NCBI GenBank assembly: GCA_945862475.1
Contig: CAMAYW010000176.1
Coordinates: 1 to 5,770, forward strand
DNA length: 5,770 bases
Reading direction: 5' to 3'
Source of the DNA: Bacteriovorax stolpii
GTDB lineage: Bacteria; Bdellovibrionota; Bacteriovoracia; Bacteriovoracales; Bacteriovoracaceae
In this document: piece by piece, positions 5,359 to 5,770 of the stretch
Layout: each line of letters starts with the position of its first letter
Numbering within the stretch: the stretch's first letter is position 1
Made by a program: the position numbers and the translations under genes
The notes under the pieces: generated by a model
The model's database searches: none
The model's input: the letters and a program-made list of their open reading frames with translations, nothing else
Told to the model about the DNA's origin: nothing

Positions 5359-5770
5359 GCCGCGATTTTCCAATCGTTTTTTTCTAAGATTTTTTCATTT
5401 TCAAATTCATGAATCTTCTCCAATAAATTAATTGGGGAAGATTCCTTATAAGCGACTAAGTCAGCGTAAAGATAATCGTGGTCACGACACGTACTCCAGT
5501 TTGGTTTTTGCCAAAAGTAAGAAAGACCAAAGCTTAAGCAAAAAATCATGGATTGGGCCGCCCAATGAAAAGACTCTGTGAAACTATTCACTTTAAGATC
5601 TATCCTCTTCTTTGTTAAGTGCATGCCATAGGTTTGGCCATGATTAAAAAAATAGGAAAAGAAAAAGTAATTCAAAAGCATAAATGGAAATAGGAAAAAA
5701 GAAATGCTTCCGATTGAATTTGTATTTAAGTCGAGAAGGAAAGCTTCAAAATGAATGGCAGTCGTTTTTG
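5355..5770 (-). CDS. Probable RDD-family membrane protein, C-terminal part
   Basis: The frame stays open through the right edge, so the start lies outside and the ATG at 5681 is internal. The visible 137 residues begin KTAIHFEAFLLDLNTNSIGS. A hydrophobic helix (about 18-40, ending FFFSYFF) is followed by NHGQTYGMHLTKKRIDLK, which resembles the RDD-family signature in which GQTxGK precedes a conserved strand. A second, weaker membrane segment (SMIFCLSFGLSYFW) and a soluble tail (CRDHDYLYADLVAYKESSP and an acidic end) follow. RDD proteins are inner-membrane proteins of poorly known, possibly transport-related function. The missing N-terminus would hold the Arg-Asp-Asp residues' first part, so the family call rests on the GQT segment and topology. 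The 3' end contains a strong stem-loop and a terminator-like element reading in the opposite direction, and the stop shares TTAA with aspS. Confidence 0.7.
   Translation of the reverse strand, partial: KTTAIHFEAFLLDLNTNSIGSISFFLFPFMLLNYFFFSYFFNHGQTYGMHLTKKRIDLKVNSFTESFHWAAQSMIFCLSFGLSYFWQKPNWSTCRDHDYLYADLVAYKESSPINLLEKIHEFENEKILEKNDWKIAA
5362..5383 (+). terminator. Weak intrinsic terminator after aspS
   Basis: CGATT (5363-5367) pairs with AATCG (5372-5376) around a TTCC loop, with one more G-U pair possible (5362 with 5377), and seven T residues follow directly (5377-5383). The stem is short for an intrinsic terminator, but the T tract and the position four bases after the aspS stop fit. It lies wholly inside the last codons of the convergent RDD gene. 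Confidence 0.5.
5411..5444. repeat. 14-bp stem-loop inside the RDD gene, downstream of aspS
   Basis: Positions 5411-5424 pair with 5431-5444 without interruption: 13 Watson-Crick pairs and one G-U (5419 with 5436), loop AAATTA. The left arm reads GAATCTTCTCCAAT and the right arm ATTGGGGAAGATTC. No T run follows directly on either strand, so it is not a textbook terminator. In the aspS transcript it would form about 52 bases past the stop and could block 3' exonucleases. On the minus strand it codes for ESSPINLLEKI. Confidence 0.6.

Noticed and set aside
5355..5681. A complete 108-residue minus-strand gene starting at 5681
   Set aside because: The frame is open without a stop from 5681 to the window edge and the extra residues extend the membrane segment and the RDD-like context, so the ATG is internal and the gene is partial.

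Overview
The window holds six protein-coding genes, four complete and two cut by the window edges, packed into AT-leaning DNA. It looks like an ordinary chromosomal region of a Gram-negative bacterium: there is a lipoprotein with a classical lipobox, a Sec-exported protein, an FtsB/DivIC-type division protein and a bacterial-type aspartyl-tRNA synthetase. The gene style (Lys/Glu/Phe-rich proteins, moderate-to-low GC, DeaD-like helicase with a DbpA-type RNA-binding domain and Gly/Arg tail) would fit the Bdellovibrionota/Bacteriovoracales. That placement is an inference from overall feel, not from a diagnostic marker. No mobile element, CRISPR array, tRNA or rRNA gene was seen.

Layout. 1-164 (minus): start of a secreted protein running off the left edge, with a promoter so close to the ATG that the mRNA may be leaderless. 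165-480: a 316-base non-coding stretch with a candidate promoter and a long stem-loop in the leader of the next gene. 481-2202 (plus): DEAD-box RNA helicase of the DeaD/CsdA type. 2203-2332: a 130-base spacer rich in inverted repeats, with two alternative hairpins sharing one strand and a perfect 9-bp hairpin with loop GGA that resembles a CsrA/RsmA site. 2333-2992 (plus): FtsB/DivIC-like septum formation initiator with an unusually long acidic cytoplasmic N-terminus. 2989-3504 (minus): DUF192 lipoprotein. 3505-3570: compact divergent promoter region. 3571-5358 (plus): aspS. 5355-5770 (minus): C-terminal part of a probable RDD-family membrane protein.

The genes are housekeeping functions (RNA remodelling, division, tRNA charging) and not one pathway. 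The interest lies in the non-coding and overlapping architecture. Both convergent gene pairs end on the same shared TTAA tetranucleotide, so each transcription unit must terminate inside its neighbour. A 14-bp stem-loop and a short hairpin with a T7 tract lie inside the 3' coding part of the RDD gene, just past aspS. The leaders of the helicase and of the division gene both look structured enough to carry post-transcriptional control.
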